Made by a program: the position numbers and the translations under genes. From assembly GCF_002211305.1 (NCBI RefSeq), contig NZ_LOKW01000002.1, positions 62,001 through 126,000 on the forward strand: 64,000 nt of DNA, read 5' to 3'. The first letter of the stretch is position 1, and the number at the start of each line of letters is the position of its first letter. Shown here in pieces: positions 35,084 through 44,411 of the stretch. The stretch comes from Rhizobium sp. R634 (GTDB taxonomy: Bacteria; Pseudomonadota; Alphaproteobacteria; Rhizobiales; Rhizobiaceae). A model generated the notes under the pieces. The model ran no database searches. It saw only the letters and a program-made list of their open reading frames with translations, and was not told where the DNA came from.

Positions 35084-35977
35084 TCACGGGTGCTTCTTGA
35101 ACCAGTTGTGCAGGTAATCGACGAAGATCCTCACCTTGGCCGGAAGGTAGCGCCGATGCGGATAGACGGCGTAGATGCCGCGGTCGGTCGGGATGTAGTC
35201 GTTGAACAGCGTCAGCAGTTCGCCGCTTTCGATCGACTTGCGGGCGATGAAGTCGGGGACGAGGGCGATGCCGATGCCGGCAAGCGCTGCGCGCAGTGTC
35301 GCATGCGGGCTGTTGACCTCCATCGGGCCGGAAACGGCGACGGCGAAGGTCGTATTATCGGGGTTGTAGAAGCGGATGCTCCCCTGGGTGCGCGAATTGG
35401 TATCGACGATGAAGGGGACGTTGGAAATGTCGCTCGGATGTTCAAGATCGGGATGGCGCTCGAGAAAATCGGGGGTGACGCAGAGATGGACGCGGAAATC
35501 GGAGATCTTGCGGGCGATCATGCCGGAATCTTCGAGCTTGGTAATGCGGATCGCGACATCGAAGCCTTCCTCGATCAAGTCGACGAATCGATCGTCGGCG
35601 GCGATCTCCAGCGACAGATCGGGGTTTTCCCGGGCGAAATCGATCAGCGACTGGCCGACATCGGCATCGACGAAGGTGCGCGGCACCGAGACGCGAAGCT
35701 TTCCCTTCAGCTGCGCATTGTTCTCGCGCACGAGATCGGCGAGGTTGTCGATCTCCTTCAGGATATCGGAGGCGGTACGATAATAGGTGTGGCCGGCCTC
35801 GGTCATCGAGAACTGCCGGGTGGTGCGGTTGAGCAGCAGGGCGCCGAGCTCATCCTCCAATTCGCGCACATATTTGGAGAGCAGCGCCTTGGAGCGGCCG
35901 GTGCGCCTTGCTGCGGCGGAAAAGCCTTCGGCCTCGACGACGTCGATGAAGGCGCGTATGCGAGTCAGAGTGTCCAT
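35084..35977 (-). CDS. LysR family transcriptional regulator
   Basis: 297 residues starting at the ATG at 35977 (GGGGAAG upstream). Helix-turn-helix at residues 1-60: LTRIRAFIDVVEAEGFSAAARRTGRSKALLSKYVRELEDELG in overlapping family positions, followed by LLNRTTRQFSMTEAG. The effector part has KGKLRVSVPRTFVD and the typical DLSLEIAADDRFVDLIEEGFDVAIRI region, as in the CrgA/DsdC-like group. It is divergent from the odc gene, but the long odc leader lies between them. Target not known. Confidence 0.9.
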   Translation of the reverse strand: MDTLTRIRAFIDVVEAEGFSAAARRTGRSKALLSKYVRELEDELGALLLNRTTRQFSMTEAGHTYYRTASDILKEIDNLADLVRENNAQLKGKLRVSVPRTFVDADVGQSLIDFARENPDLSLEIAADDRFVDLIEEGFDVAIRITKLEDSGMIARKISDFRVHLCVTPDFLERHPDLEHPSDISNVPFIVDTNSRTQGSIRFYNPDNTTFAVAVSGPMEVNSPHATLRAALAGIGIALVPDFIARKSIESGELLTLFNDYIPTDRGIYAVYPHRRYLPAKVRIFVDYLHNWFKKHP

Positions 35978-36229
35978 GGCGCTTCCCCAAGTTGTTTCGA
36001 AACGTTGAACAAATCGACCCGTTTTGTTCAATTATTTTTTTGACCTCAGGATCAAAAAAACGCTTGATTATGAAGGCGAATATTCTTATTTCCCACTCAG
36101 CCCAAAGTCGCACGTGCCCATGGGTGTCCGCCGAACCCTCGAATTGGTGAGGAAATCGGTAAGGTACCTGGAATTAACCCCTCCAGTCGCTATTCCGGCC
36201 AACCGGAAAATGCGAGGACGCCTGAAGCA

Positions 36230-36505
36230 ACGACGGTGCGGGCCTTTTTGTTCTCTCCCTGCTTTCCATCAGCGGGGGTTACTGAAGAGGCACACCATCA
36301 TTGCCGGAAGTGCGGTTGGGATTCTCCCTCCAATCCATGGCAGACAAAGCCGAACTTACACCGCGTCCGCGGCGTTGGTTCACTATCCGCGCATCGAGCG
36401 CTTGCTATGGTTCCGGGGTCTCCACCGGCTGGTTCCAATGCGAGTTCTCGTATGCCCTTTGTCCTCCGGTTCATGCCGGAGCTCTGGAATTGGAAGAGGG
36501 AACGA
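36230..36505 (+). ncRNA. Candidate speF-type leader RNA of the decarboxylase gene
   Basis: The 529 bp between the LysR start and the odc start contain no credible gene. The 3' half is rich in pairing segments and ends with CTCCGG-TTCATG-CCGGAG (36467-36484) about 20 bases before the odc start, next to the ribosome site. Alphaproteobacteria are known to carry a conserved structured RNA (speF leader, Rfam RF00518) before this kind of ornithine decarboxylase, and I believe this is it, by position and partial memory of the motif. The 5' border is a guess. It probably controls decarboxylase expression in response to polyamines or ornithine. Confidence 0.6.
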
Positions 36506-36506
36506 T

Positions 36507-37640
36507 ATGACCACCCAGCGCATCCGCGACTTTCTCGCAACCCGACGTCCCGACGGTCCCTGCCTCGTGGTTGACCTCGATGTCGTTCGCGACAATTTCC
36601 ACGCTTTCCGTCACGCGATGCCGGACAGCGCCATCTACTATGCCGTCAAGGCCAACCCGGCCCCTGAAGTGCTGAAGCTGCTCGCAGGCCTCGGCTCCAA
36701 TTTCGATTGCGCATCCGTTGCCGAAATCGAAATGGCGCTCGAAGCCGGTGCGACCGCCGCCCGCATTTCCTACGGCAACACGATCAAGAAGGAGCGTGAC
36801 GTTGCCCGCGCCCATGCGCTTGGCGTCAGCCTCTTTGCGGTCGACAGCCACGAGGAAGTCGAGAAGATCTCGCGCGCCGCTCCCGGCGCCCGTGTCTTCT
36901 GCCGCGTGCTGACGGATGGCGAAGGCGCCGAATGGCCGCTGTCGCGCAAGTTCGGCTGCGTCCCGCAGATGGCCGTCGACGTCCTCGTCTACGCCCATCA
37001 GCTCGGCCTGCAGTCCTACGGCGTCTCGTTCCATGTCGGTTCGCAGATGACCAAGGTCGATGCCTGGGATTCCGCACTTGCCGATGCCAAGCGCGTCTTC
37101 GTCTCGCTTGCCAAGCAGGGCATTCATCTGCAGATGGTCAACATGGGCGGCGGCTTCCCGACCAAGTATCTGCGCGACGTTCCGTCGGCGGAAGCTTACG
37201 GCAAGTCGATCTACCAGGCGCTGCGCACGCATTTCGGCAACCAGATCCCGCAGACGATCATCGAGCCGGGCCGCGGCATGGTCGGCAATGCCGGCGTCAT
37301 CAAGGCTGAAGTCGTGCTGATTTCGAAGAAGTCGGACAATGACGATGCCCGCTGGGTCTTCCTCGACATCGGCAAGTTCGGCGGTCTCGCCGAGACGATG
37401 GACGAAGCCATCCGTTATCCGATCCGCACGGAGCACGACGGCGACGAGATGGAGCCCTGCGTCATCGCCGGCCCGACCTGCGATTCGGCCGACGTGCTCT
37501 ACGAAAAGAACCTCTATCCGCTGCCGATCTCCCTTTCGATCGGCGACGAGGTCCTGATCGAAGGCACCGGCGCCTATACGACGACCTATTCGGCGGTCGC
37601 TTTCAACGGTTTCGAGCCGCTGAAGGCCTACGTCATCTAA
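36507..37640 (+). CDS. Ornithine/lysine decarboxylase, fold type III
   Basis: Makes putrescine from ornithine (some rhizobial relatives also make cadaverine from lysine). The 377-residue protein has the PLP lysine in IYYAVKANPAPEVLKLL near residue 50, the PLP phosphate-binding stretch NMGGGFPTKYL, the EPGRGMVGNAG motif near residue 255, the catalytic cysteine in GPTCDSADVLYEKN, and the terminal IEGTGAYTTTYSAVAFNGF. This is the eukaryotic-type (Odc2) family. GGAAGAGGG precedes the ATG at 36507. The long upstream leader and divergent LysR suggest tight control. Start choice is firm because upstream codons fall inside the leader. Confidence 0.94.
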   Translation: MTTQRIRDFLATRRPDGPCLVVDLDVVRDNFHAFRHAMPDSAIYYAVKANPAPEVLKLLAGLGSNFDCASVAEIEMALEAGATAARISYGNTIKKERDVARAHALGVSLFAVDSHEEVEKISRAAPGARVFCRVLTDGEGAEWPLSRKFGCVPQMAVDVLVYAHQLGLQSYGVSFHVGSQMTKVDAWDSALADAKRVFVSLAKQGIHLQMVNMGGGFPTKYLRDVPSAEAYGKSIYQALRTHFGNQIPQTIIEPGRGMVGNAGVIKAEVVLISKKSDNDDARWVFLDIGKFGGLAETMDEAIRYPIRTEHDGDEMEPCVIAGPTCDSADVLYEKNLYPLPISLSIGDEVLIEGTGAYTTTYSAVAFNGFEPLKAYVI

Positions 37641-37650
37641 GGCCGTTTCC

Positions 37651-37677
37651 GCCGGCCCCGTAACCAGCCGGGGCGGC
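37651..37677 (+). terminator. Possible terminator after the decarboxylase gene
   Basis: GCCCCG (37655-37660) pairs with CGGGGC (37669-37674), extended outward past one bulge. Only a weak AATTT follows. Confidence 0.4.
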
Positions 37678-37733
37678 AATTTCACAATTTCCTTCATCGC
37701 CGCTGATAACGGTATTGGGTACGGGAGGCCAAG

Positions 37734-38324
37734 ATGGCCGCTGTTCTTGATTCTGTCCGCGCATTCTTTGCGCCCACCACTTTTGCCATCGACGCCGAAA
37801 ATCCTTCGGACGTTGTTGCCCGCGAAAACCTGCTCGACCGCGTCATGGGTCCTGATCGCCGCAAGAAGTCGTCGGAAAAGATCCGCCGCAACCGGATTCC
37901 GGCCGACGGCCTTGCGCTCGTCGCGCGTGACCGCGACGGTCATGTCATCGGCACGGTGCGGCTCTGGAACGTCGAGGCCGGCGTCAACGATGAAGGCACG
38001 CCGATCAACGCGCTGCTGCTCGGTCCGCTCGCCGTCGATTCCCGTCACGGCGGCAAGGGCATCGGCGCGGCGCTGATGCGGGCAGCGATCCTCGAAGCGA
38101 AAAACCGCGGGCATGGCGCCGTCCTGCTCGTCGGCGATGCCGCCTATTACGAGCGTTTAGGCTTCTTTGCCGAAAAGGCTCGCCATCTCGTCATGCCGGG
38201 TCCGTTCGAACGCTCGCGCTTTCTTGCGCTGGAGCTCAGGGAAGGCTGGCTTGACGGCGCGGCCGGCATGATCGTCCCCTCGGGGCGCATGCTGGCCGGC
38301 GCGCCGGTTCGCCGCGCAGCCTGA
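37734..38324 (+). CDS. GNAT family N-acetyltransferase
   Basis: 196 residues. The acetyl-CoA loop is in LLLGPLAVDSRHGGKGIGAALMRAAI (near residues 95-120) with the usual Q/RxxGxG/A form (RHGGKGIGA), preceded by HVIGTVRLWNVEAG and followed by VLLVGDAAYYERLGFFAEKA. This layout matches small GNATs of the YhbS/predicted N-acetyltransferase group, but the substrate is unknown. It follows the decarboxylase gene in the same direction by 93 bp; acetylation of a polyamine is a tempting but unproved idea. Confidence 0.88.
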   Translation: MAAVLDSVRAFFAPTTFAIDAENPSDVVARENLLDRVMGPDRRKKSSEKIRRNRIPADGLALVARDRDGHVIGTVRLWNVEAGVNDEGTPINALLLGPLAVDSRHGGKGIGAALMRAAILEAKNRGHGAVLLVGDAAYYERLGFFAEKARHLVMPGPFERSRFLALELREGWLDGAAGMIVPSGRMLAGAPVRRAA

Positions 38325-38540
38325 GGCCCGCGCGACCAGTCGGCCGGAGTTGAGGTCCTTCCCTCGGCCGGCAATGTCCGCGCCGCTTGATCATGGAGGC
38401 AGGCGGGCCTGCCGTGGTTGCGGCGCGGATTTCTTTCACGGCCGGGTGGGCGAGGTCAGCCGGTTCACCTACAGACACAATCGCGTGAAAAGTGCTGCCG
38501 GCACGCGAATATGCTGCGGCGATCTCCTATCTTGCGCAGC

Positions 38541-39575
38541 ATGAACCGCATCTTTTGCCTCCTCCTTTTCTTCTGCCTGTCGCTTGCCGCAACAGGTCCG
38601 ACGTCTGCCCAGAGCACGGCGTCCGCCGCCGGTCTTGGTTCGCGCCTCGACCGGGCAGCGAGCGATCCTGCGATGCGGCCGCTGAAGACGGTGATCGTCG
38701 CCCGCGACGGGCGCGTGCTAACCGAGCGCGGCTTCCGCGGTCACTCGCCGGCGGAATCGACCAACATCAAATCCGCATCGAAATCGATCATTTCCGCACT
38801 GGTCGGGATCGCCATCAGCAAAGGTCTGCTGGAAGGGCCTGACCAGAAGATCGCGCCGATCCTGAAGGCCGATCTTCCGGAAACACCCGATCCGCGCCTC
38901 AAAGACATCACGATCGGCAATCTGCTCTCCATGCAGTCCGGGCTCGACCGCATGTCGGGGCCGAACTACGGTCGCTGGGTCTCCTCGCGCAATTGGGTGC
39001 GCTTTGCGCTGTCGCAGCCTTTCGTCGACCAACCCGGCGGAGAAATGCTCTATTCCACTGCATCCACGCATCTGCTCTCGGCTATCCTCACCAGGGTCAG
39101 CGGACGGTCGACGCTCGCGCTGGCCCGCGAATGGCTCGGCCCTGTCGAGGGTTTCCGCATCGGCGCATGGGAACGCGATCCGCAGGGCATCTATCTCGGC
39201 GGCAATCAGATGGCGATGAGCGCGCGGTCGCTGCTTGCCTTCGGCGAGCTCTATCGCAATGGCGGGCGCACGGCGGAGGGAGAGCAGGTGGTGCCTGCCG
39301 ATTGGATCGTGCAATCGTGGCAGCACCGCACCAATTCGCGCTTCTCCGGCGACGAATATGGCTATGGCTGGTTCACACGTGAGATCGGCGGCGAAGAGGT
39401 GCATTTCGCCTGGGGGTACGGCGGCCAGATGCTCTATATCGTGCCGTCGCTCGATCTCACCGTCGTCATGACCTCGGAAGAGAGCGGCCCCTCGGCCCGA
39501 AACGGCTACAGGGATTCGCTGCACGGCTTGATGGCAGACATTATCGGCGCCGGCCTCGAAAAACGCGATCGTTAA
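38541..39575 (+). CDS. Serine hydrolase of the beta-lactamase/penicillin-binding class C family
   Basis: 344 residues with a signal peptide (MNRIFCLLLFFCLSLAATG, cleavage before the QSTASA region), so it is exported. The nucleophile motif SxxK is SASKSIISALVGIAISKGLL near residue 80, followed by LLSMQSGL. The second motif is YSTAS (in place of YxN), and the third is likely HFAWGYGGQ near the C-terminus. It belongs to the broad class C/esterase group; real beta-lactamase activity is not implied. The start at 38541 is chosen because it begins the signal peptide. Confidence 0.87.
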   Translation: MNRIFCLLLFFCLSLAATGPTSAQSTASAAGLGSRLDRAASDPAMRPLKTVIVARDGRVLTERGFRGHSPAESTNIKSASKSIISALVGIAISKGLLEGPDQKIAPILKADLPETPDPRLKDITIGNLLSMQSGLDRMSGPNYGRWVSSRNWVRFALSQPFVDQPGGEMLYSTASTHLLSAILTRVSGRSTLALAREWLGPVEGFRIGAWERDPQGIYLGGNQMAMSARSLLAFGELYRNGGRTAEGEQVVPADWIVQSWQHRTNSRFSGDEYGYGWFTREIGGEEVHFAWGYGGQMLYIVPSLDLTVVMTSEESGPSARNGYRDSLHGLMADIIGAGLEKRDR

Positions 39576-39649
39576 ACTTTTAACGAAGCCTCCAATCAAA
39601 CCGCAAAACGCTTGCTGTAGGTTCGCCGCCAGAACCTCGGGAAAGCGTC

Positions 39650-40804
39650 ATGCTACTGGATCTCAGGACGATCTATTTCATTGTTGCCGTGAGCTGCTTC
39701 GTGCTGGGCATTCTCCAGCTTGCAGCCTATGCGACCGGCCGCTTCGACAGGTGGCCGCTCTGGTGGGGCTTGAGCAACCTCCTCATCGGCGTCGGTTCCT
39801 TTCTCGTCGCGCTGCGCAATATCGTTCCCTACGCGGTCTCGATCGACGGCGGCAATGTCGTCACCATCGCCGGCTATATGCTGATGTTCTTCGCCGTGCG
39901 CGTCTTTTCGGGGCGGGTTCTCGAGCAGCGCTATTTCTGGCTAGCCATCTTCCTCGTCAGCGTGCCTGTGCTGCTTATCGTCAGCGATCCCACAGCGGTC
40001 TCGGCAAGGCTCCTCTATGTTTCCGTCATCTGCTGCCTCTGCGATCTTGCCGTCGCAAGGGAGGCACTCAGCATTGTCCGCCGCGAGAGGCTGTATTCGG
40101 CGGCTCTGCTCGTCGGCCTCTATATCTGCACCGCCATGATCTTTGCCGCGCGCAGCATTCTTGCGGCGACCGGAGAGATCGGCGGGCCGGATCCTTTCGG
40201 CGGCAGCGTGGTCCATAGCTGGATGGCGGTATCGGCGGTTGCCTTCATCATGCTCCGCAGCATGGCCATGGTGCTGATGGCGGCCGAGCGCAGCCGAAAC
40301 CAGCTGACCGACCTCGCCCACCACGATCCGCTGACAGGTGCGCTCAATCGCGGCGGTCTTGCTCAGCATGTGCCCACTCTCGGGTCCCAGCCGGTCTCGC
40401 TGCTGATCATCGACATCGATCATTTCAAGCAGTTGAACGATCGGCATGGCCATGCGGCTGGCGACGAGATCCTGCGGCTGTTCGCCAGCGTTTCGAGAAG
40501 CATCATGCGACCGCACGATCTACTTGCCCGTCAGGGCGGGGATGAGTTCCTGGCGGTGCTGAAAAACCTGTCACGGGAGGATGCCGTGGCGATTGCCGAG
40601 CGCATTCGTCTCGACTTCGCCGCCGCCGTCATGCAGCGGCCGGATCTCGCCGTCTTCCCGACGCTGAGCATCGGTGTCGCCATGCGGGAAAGCGATGGAG
40701 ACTTTGAAAGTCTCATGCACAAGGCGGATGAGGCGCTCTACCGTTCGAAGCGCGAAGGCCGCAACCGCGTCGAAGCCTTCTGGGAAAACCAGCAGGCGGC
40801 ATAG
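39650..40804 (+). CDS. Membrane diguanylate cyclase with intact I-site
   Basis: 384 residues. The first 200 residues hold about six or seven hydrophobic helices forming an unassigned membrane sensor, followed by a GGDEF domain (HHDPLTGALNRGGLAQH; IDIDHFKQLNDRHGHAAGDEIL). The active site is RQGGDEFLAVL and an RPHD inhibitory site sits just before it, at the canonical distance, so product inhibition is expected. No EAL domain. It makes c-di-GMP. It ends with no gap against the convergent cysE stop codon. Confidence 0.93.
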   Translation: MLLDLRTIYFIVAVSCFVLGILQLAAYATGRFDRWPLWWGLSNLLIGVGSFLVALRNIVPYAVSIDGGNVVTIAGYMLMFFAVRVFSGRVLEQRYFWLAIFLVSVPVLLIVSDPTAVSARLLYVSVICCLCDLAVAREALSIVRRERLYSAALLVGLYICTAMIFAARSILAATGEIGGPDPFGGSVVHSWMAVSAVAFIMLRSMAMVLMAAERSRNQLTDLAHHDPLTGALNRGGLAQHVPTLGSQPVSLLIIDIDHFKQLNDRHGHAAGDEILRLFASVSRSIMRPHDLLARQGGDEFLAVLKNLSREDAVAIAERIRLDFAAAVMQRPDLAVFPTLSIGVAMRESDGDFESLMHKADEALYRSKREGRNRVEAFWENQQAA

Positions 40805-41620
40805 CTAGATATTCTGATCCATCGTCTCGGCCGGGATTTCGTCGGCGCGGTGGATGCGCACGACGGTGGCCGGCACGCCGGCGACCGTGCAATGTTCGGG
40901 AACCGCTTTCAGCACGACGCTGCCGGCGGCAATCTTGCTGAAGGCGCCGATTTCGATATTGCCGAGGATTTTGGCGCCGGCGCCGATCATCACGCCGTGG
41001 CGGATCTTCGGATGACGGTCGCCCGTTTCCTTGCCGGTGCCGCCGAGCGTGACATTCTGAAGAATCGATACTTCATCCTCGATCACCGCCGTTTCGCCGA
41101 TGACGATGCCAGAGCCATGATCGAGCATGATCGAAGCGCCGATCCGTGCGGCTGGATGGATATCCGGGCCGAAGACCAGCGAGGCGAGATTGGCGAGCCA
41201 GGTGGCGATCTCGGGGCGGCCGGCGTTCCAGAGTGCATGGGCGATGCGATGCGTCTGCAGCGCATGAAAGCCCTTGAGGTTCAGAAGCGCATGCAGAAAT
41301 GTCGTGCAGGCGGGATCGCGCTGACGCACCGCTGCGAGATCGGCCTCGACCTTCCGCATGACGTCGTCGGTGAGGGTGCACAGGATGAGATCGAACAGAT
41401 TGCCGGTTTCCACCTGTGTCACGGAAAGCCGCGCCGCGAGCACGCGGGCGAGGATCTCATGATTGCCGGTGGCATCGGTGATCTCCGTGGTCAGCAGCCG
41501 TCGCAATATCGGCTCGCGCGCCGCAAGCTCCGCCGCCTCGGCGCGGATGGCGCTCCAAACGGATGCATCGCCCAAAGGCGGCTGCTGCTCGGCTACACCG
41601 AGGCCGGTCGATTTCGGCAT
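40805..41620 (-). CDS. cysE: Serine O-acetyltransferase
   Basis: Acetylates serine to O-acetylserine, the first step of cysteine synthesis. 271 residues: N-terminal helical part (VWSAIRAEAAELAAREPILRRLL) and C-terminal left-handed beta helix of hexapeptide repeats. The catalytic histidines lie in DIHPAARIGASIMLDHGSGIVIGET and in RHPKIRHGVMIGAGAKILGN. The C-terminal end, involved in cysteine feedback and binding to CysK, finishes in the expected isoleucine (TMDQNI). ATG 41620 is preferred; an upstream in-frame start is longer than the family. Confidence 0.95.
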   Translation of the reverse strand: MPKSTGLGVAEQQPPLGDASVWSAIRAEAAELAAREPILRRLLTTEITDATGNHEILARVLAARLSVTQVETGNLFDLILCTLTDDVMRKVEADLAAVRQRDPACTTFLHALLNLKGFHALQTHRIAHALWNAGRPEIATWLANLASLVFGPDIHPAARIGASIMLDHGSGIVIGETAVIEDEVSILQNVTLGGTGKETGDRHPKIRHGVMIGAGAKILGNIEIGAFSKIAAGSVVLKAVPEHCTVAGVPATVVRIHRADEIPAETMDQNI

Positions 41621-41727
41621 TCGCAAGTCCTCTGTCAGCACGGCGACGGCTATGCCCGCGTGCATTTCATGTTTTGCCTAGGCAAGGCATTTGGCAAGCT
41701 CAATGTTCCGGAGCCTCGGCCGATGTT

Positions 41728-42222
41728 TTAGCCGGACGGTTTCAGACCAGGCGTCAGCTCCGGAAGCCGGCGCCAATGGTAGAGCACGTCAGGCTCCTTT
41801 TCCTCATTATCGATGCCGTTGGTTTCTTCCTCGGCGGAAAAGCCGTGCCGCTCGTAAAAAGCACGTGCCCCAATATTGCGTTGGAACGTCCAGAGCCTGA
41901 TTTCGTCCATCTCCTCCTTGGCGCAGCCGAGAAGGATCGAACCGATGCCGATGCCCTGGAAATCAGGAAGAACGTAAAGCTGCTCTATCCAGCCGTCGCC
42001 AGAGGCGATGACGCCGACGAGCTTGTTTCCGATGGCGGCGCCAAGGATCGTGCAGTTCGGCAAGAGATGCATGCGCCAATACTGCTCTTCCTCCTCAGGC
42101 GTGTGGACATCCAGCAGCCAGTGCAGGCGCTGCCAAAGCGCCACGCGCCTGATCCCTGCCGCAGCCCGCATATGGTCGGGCCCGAGCTTTACGATCTCGG
42201 GTTCCGTCAATGCCTCGTCCAT
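41728..42222 (-). CDS. GNAT family N-acetyltransferase, last gene of the CobW operon
   Basis: 164 residues from the ATG at 42222. The acetyl-CoA loop is WIEQLYVLPDFQGIGIGSILLGCAKEEM (Q-G-I-G-I-G at residues about 92-97), followed by LWTFQRNIGARAFYERHGFSAEE, both textbook GNAT elements. The gene lies 16 bp after the WD40 gene, which overlaps the CobW gene by one base, so the three form one unit. What it acetylates is unknown. Confidence 0.88.
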   Translation of the reverse strand: MDEALTEPEIVKLGPDHMRAAAGIRRVALWQRLHWLLDVHTPEEEEQYWRMHLLPNCTILGAAIGNKLVGVIASGDGWIEQLYVLPDFQGIGIGSILLGCAKEEMDEIRLWTFQRNIGARAFYERHGFSAEEETNGIDNEEKEPDVLYHWRRLPELTPGLKPSG

Positions 42223-42238
42223 GGCCGGCAACGCGGCC

Positions 42239-43228
42239 TCAAGCCGAAATGTCGATGACGCCGCAATCGCCGGCTTCGGAAGCAAAGGCGAGCAGTTTGC
42301 CGTTGCCGCTCCAGCTCATCGCGGTGATCGCGCCCTTGCCGGGGCGGCGCAGCAGCGCTTCCTTGCTGTCGGCGATGCGCACGGCCAGGATCATGCCGTC
42401 AATGAAACCGATGGCGAGGATATCCTCCAGCGGGTGGAACCTCACCGAGGTCGCCATGATATTGGCGCGGGTTCCGAGTTCGAGCGGCGCCTTGCCCATC
42501 GGCCCGTCCTTGCCCTGGAAGGGCCAGACGATGGCGGCGGGGGCGCCTGATGAGGCGAGCCATTTGCCTTTGACGGACCAGGAGAGCGATTTCACCTTGG
42601 CCGGATAGCCGGTCATGCGCATGTGGCGCGCTTCGGCGCCGGGCTTGCTGTCGAGCTTCCAGCCGTGCAGGGCGTTTTCCTGCATCGAGGTAACGAGGAA
42701 ATTGCCGTCCGGCGAGAAGGTGACGCCGGTATGCGCACCCTTCCATTCGAGATCGACGGGCTTGGCGCTCATTCCGACCCAGTGCAGCGATACGCCGTTA
42801 TAACGGGCGGCGGCGATGCGCAGGCCTTTGGGGGCGAAGGCAATGCCCTCGACGGTGCGCTCCTCGGGAAACTCCTTGGTCGTGCCGTCGGCGAGGCGCA
42901 CCAGCGAGCTCTTGCCGTAGGAATAGGCGATGGCGCCCTGGGGGCCGGCGGCGACTTGCGAGATCCACTTGCGCGGCGCGGCGGCGAGTTCGCTGACGCT
43001 GCCGTCGGCAGCGATGCGCAGCACCTTGCCGTCCTCGCCGCCGGAGATCAGGCTCTCGCTATAGGGATCGCGGATGGCGGTGAGCATGCCCTGATGGGCT
43101 TCTGAAACCCTCTCGCCGCCATCCAGCCGGTGAAACGTGCCGTTTGCGTTTGCGAAGAAGGGAACATCACCTAAAAATTCGACGGCCAGAACGTGGCCGT
43201 CGAGATCAAGCGGTGCAACTGTCGGCAT
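42239..43228 (-). CDS. WD40-repeat beta-propeller protein in the CobW operon
   Basis: 329 residues of repeated beta units, with no signal peptide. Blades can be seen from the recurring pattern SPDG or equivalents and W/F ends: ESLISGGEDGKVLRIAADG, GVTFSPDGNFLVTSMQENALHGWKL, SLSWSVKGKWLASSGAPAAIVWPF, SVRFHPLEDILAIGFIDGMILAVRI and MSWSGNGKLLAFASEAGDCGVIDI. It probably forms a seven-blade propeller and acts as a binding platform. Its ATG overlaps the CobW stop as TGATG, so translation is coupled. The family is conserved beside this GTPase in rhizobia, as far as I recall, but its role is unknown. Confidence 0.85.
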   Translation of the reverse strand: MPTVAPLDLDGHVLAVEFLGDVPFFANANGTFHRLDGGERVSEAHQGMLTAIRDPYSESLISGGEDGKVLRIAADGSVSELAAAPRKWISQVAAGPQGAIAYSYGKSSLVRLADGTTKEFPEERTVEGIAFAPKGLRIAAARYNGVSLHWVGMSAKPVDLEWKGAHTGVTFSPDGNFLVTSMQENALHGWKLDSKPGAEARHMRMTGYPAKVKSLSWSVKGKWLASSGAPAAIVWPFQGKDGPMGKAPLELGTRANIMATSVRFHPLEDILAIGFIDGMILAVRIADSKEALLRRPGKGAITAMSWSGNGKLLAFASEAGDCGVIDISA

Positions 43229-44316
43229 CAGGCGGCCGCCTCGCAGGCCTTGAAGGAGGCTTCGAGCTTTTCGCGGTCGAGATCGCGGCCGATGAAGACG
43301 AGACGGCTCTCATGCTTCTCGCCGTCCTTCCACGGCCGCTGGTGGTCGCCCTCGATGATCATGTGCACGCCCTGGACGACATAACGCTCCGGATCGTCCT
43401 TGAAGGCGATGATGCCCTTGAGGCGCAGAATGTTCGGTCCCTGCATCTGGGTGATCTTCTGGATCCAGGGGAAGAAGCGCTCGGCGTTCATCTCGCCGCC
43501 GCGCAGCGACACCGACTGCACCGTCACATCGTGGATCGCCGACATGGCGCCGTGATGATGATGGCCGTGGTCATGATCATGATGATGGTGGTCGTGATCA
43601 TAATCGTGGTGGTGATGATCGCAATCCGGGCCGCAAACGTGGTCGTCATGGCCGTGTTCCAGGAAATGCGGGTCGTTTTCGAGGGCGCGCTCCAGATTGA
43701 AGGCGCCCTGGTCGAGCACGCTGGCGAGGTCGACGCCGGAGCGGCTGGTCTTGTAGACGCGGGCGGCCGGGTTGATGGCGCGGACGATGTCTTCGATCAC
43801 GGCGAGTTCGTCGGCGGTCACGAGGTCGCTCTTGTTGATGACGACGACGTCGGCGAAGGCGATCTGGTCTTCGGCCTCGCGGCTGTCCTTCAGGCGCAGC
43901 GGCAGGTGCTTGGCGTCGACCAGCGCGATGACGGCGTCGAGCTCGGTCTTGGCGCGCACGTCATCGTCCATGAAGAAGGTCTGGGCGACTGGCACCGGAT
44001 CGGCAAGGCCGGTCGTTTCCACGATGATGCCGTCGAAGCGGCCGGGGCGGCGCATCAGGCCTTCGACGACGCGGATCAGGTCGCCGCGCACCGTGCAACA
44101 GACGCAGCCATTGTTCATCTCGTAGATTTCCTCGTCGGACTCGACGATCAGGTCGTTGTCGATGCCGATTTCGCCGAACTCGTTGACGATGACCGCATAT
44201 TTCTTGCCGTGGTTTTCGGAGAGGATGCGGTTGAGCAACGTCGTCTTGCCGGCGCCGAGATAACCGGTGAGCACGGTGACAGGAATGGGCTTCTGGGTGG
44301 AGATCGCGTCGGTCAT
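43228..44316 (-). CDS. CobW/COG0523 metallochaperone GTPase with His-rich loop
   Basis: 362 residues of the G3E GTPase family. Walker [16 protein letters not shown] at residues 20-34, the metal-binding CxCC motif in [12 protein letters not shown] near residue 70, and NKSD for guanine near residue 156. A loop near 215-250 has a dense histidine/aspartate run (for instance [20 protein letters not shown]), expected to bind zinc or a similar metal. The CobW C-terminal domain follows ([20 protein letters not shown]). A Zur-like operator lies 95 bp upstream. It probably moves zinc to target proteins when zinc is scarce. First gene of an operon with the WD40 and GNAT genes. Confidence 0.92.
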   Translation of the reverse strand: MTDAISTQKPIPVTVLTGYLGAGKTTLLNRILSENHGKKYAVIVNEFGEIGIDNDLIVESDEEIYEMNNGCVCCTVRGDLIRVVEGLMRRPGRFDGIIVETTGLADPVPVAQTFFMDDDVRAKTELDAVIALVDAKHLPLRLKDSREAEDQIAFADVVVINKSDLVTADELAVIEDIVRAINPAARVYKTSRSGVDLASVLDQGAFNLERALENDPHFLEHGHDDHVCGPDCDHHHHDYDHDHHHHDHDHGHHHHGAMSAIHDVTVQSVSLRGGEMNAERFFPWIQKITQMQGPNILRLKGIIAFKDDPERYVVQGVHMIIEGDHQRPWKDGEKHESRLVFIGRDLDREKLEASFKACEAAA

Positions 44317-44411
44317 GAGAACCTCTAGGATTAGGCGTGCGACCGACCGGCTTCAGATCGGCCGCTTGAACGGTTGGTCTCATATAATGGCATGGGCACG
44401 GCAGTTCAAAG

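Noticed and set aside
36301..36510. 69-codon upstream open frame in the odc leader
   Set aside because: Overlaps the odc start by a few bases, which could suggest translational coupling, but it lacks a ribosome site and lies in the structured leader.
36471..38114. 547-codon minus-strand open frame
   Set aside because: Shadow of the decarboxylase and GNAT genes; no recognisable motif.
38541..39575. True beta-lactamase (antibiotic resistance)
   Set aside because: Has SxxK but a YST motif in place of YxN and a weak third motif; the family mostly holds esterases and peptidases.
43553..43640. Short tandem CATGATGATGG-like repeats
   Set aside because: Looks like a repeat array but encodes the His/Asp-rich loop of the CobW protein; no spacers, so not CRISPR.
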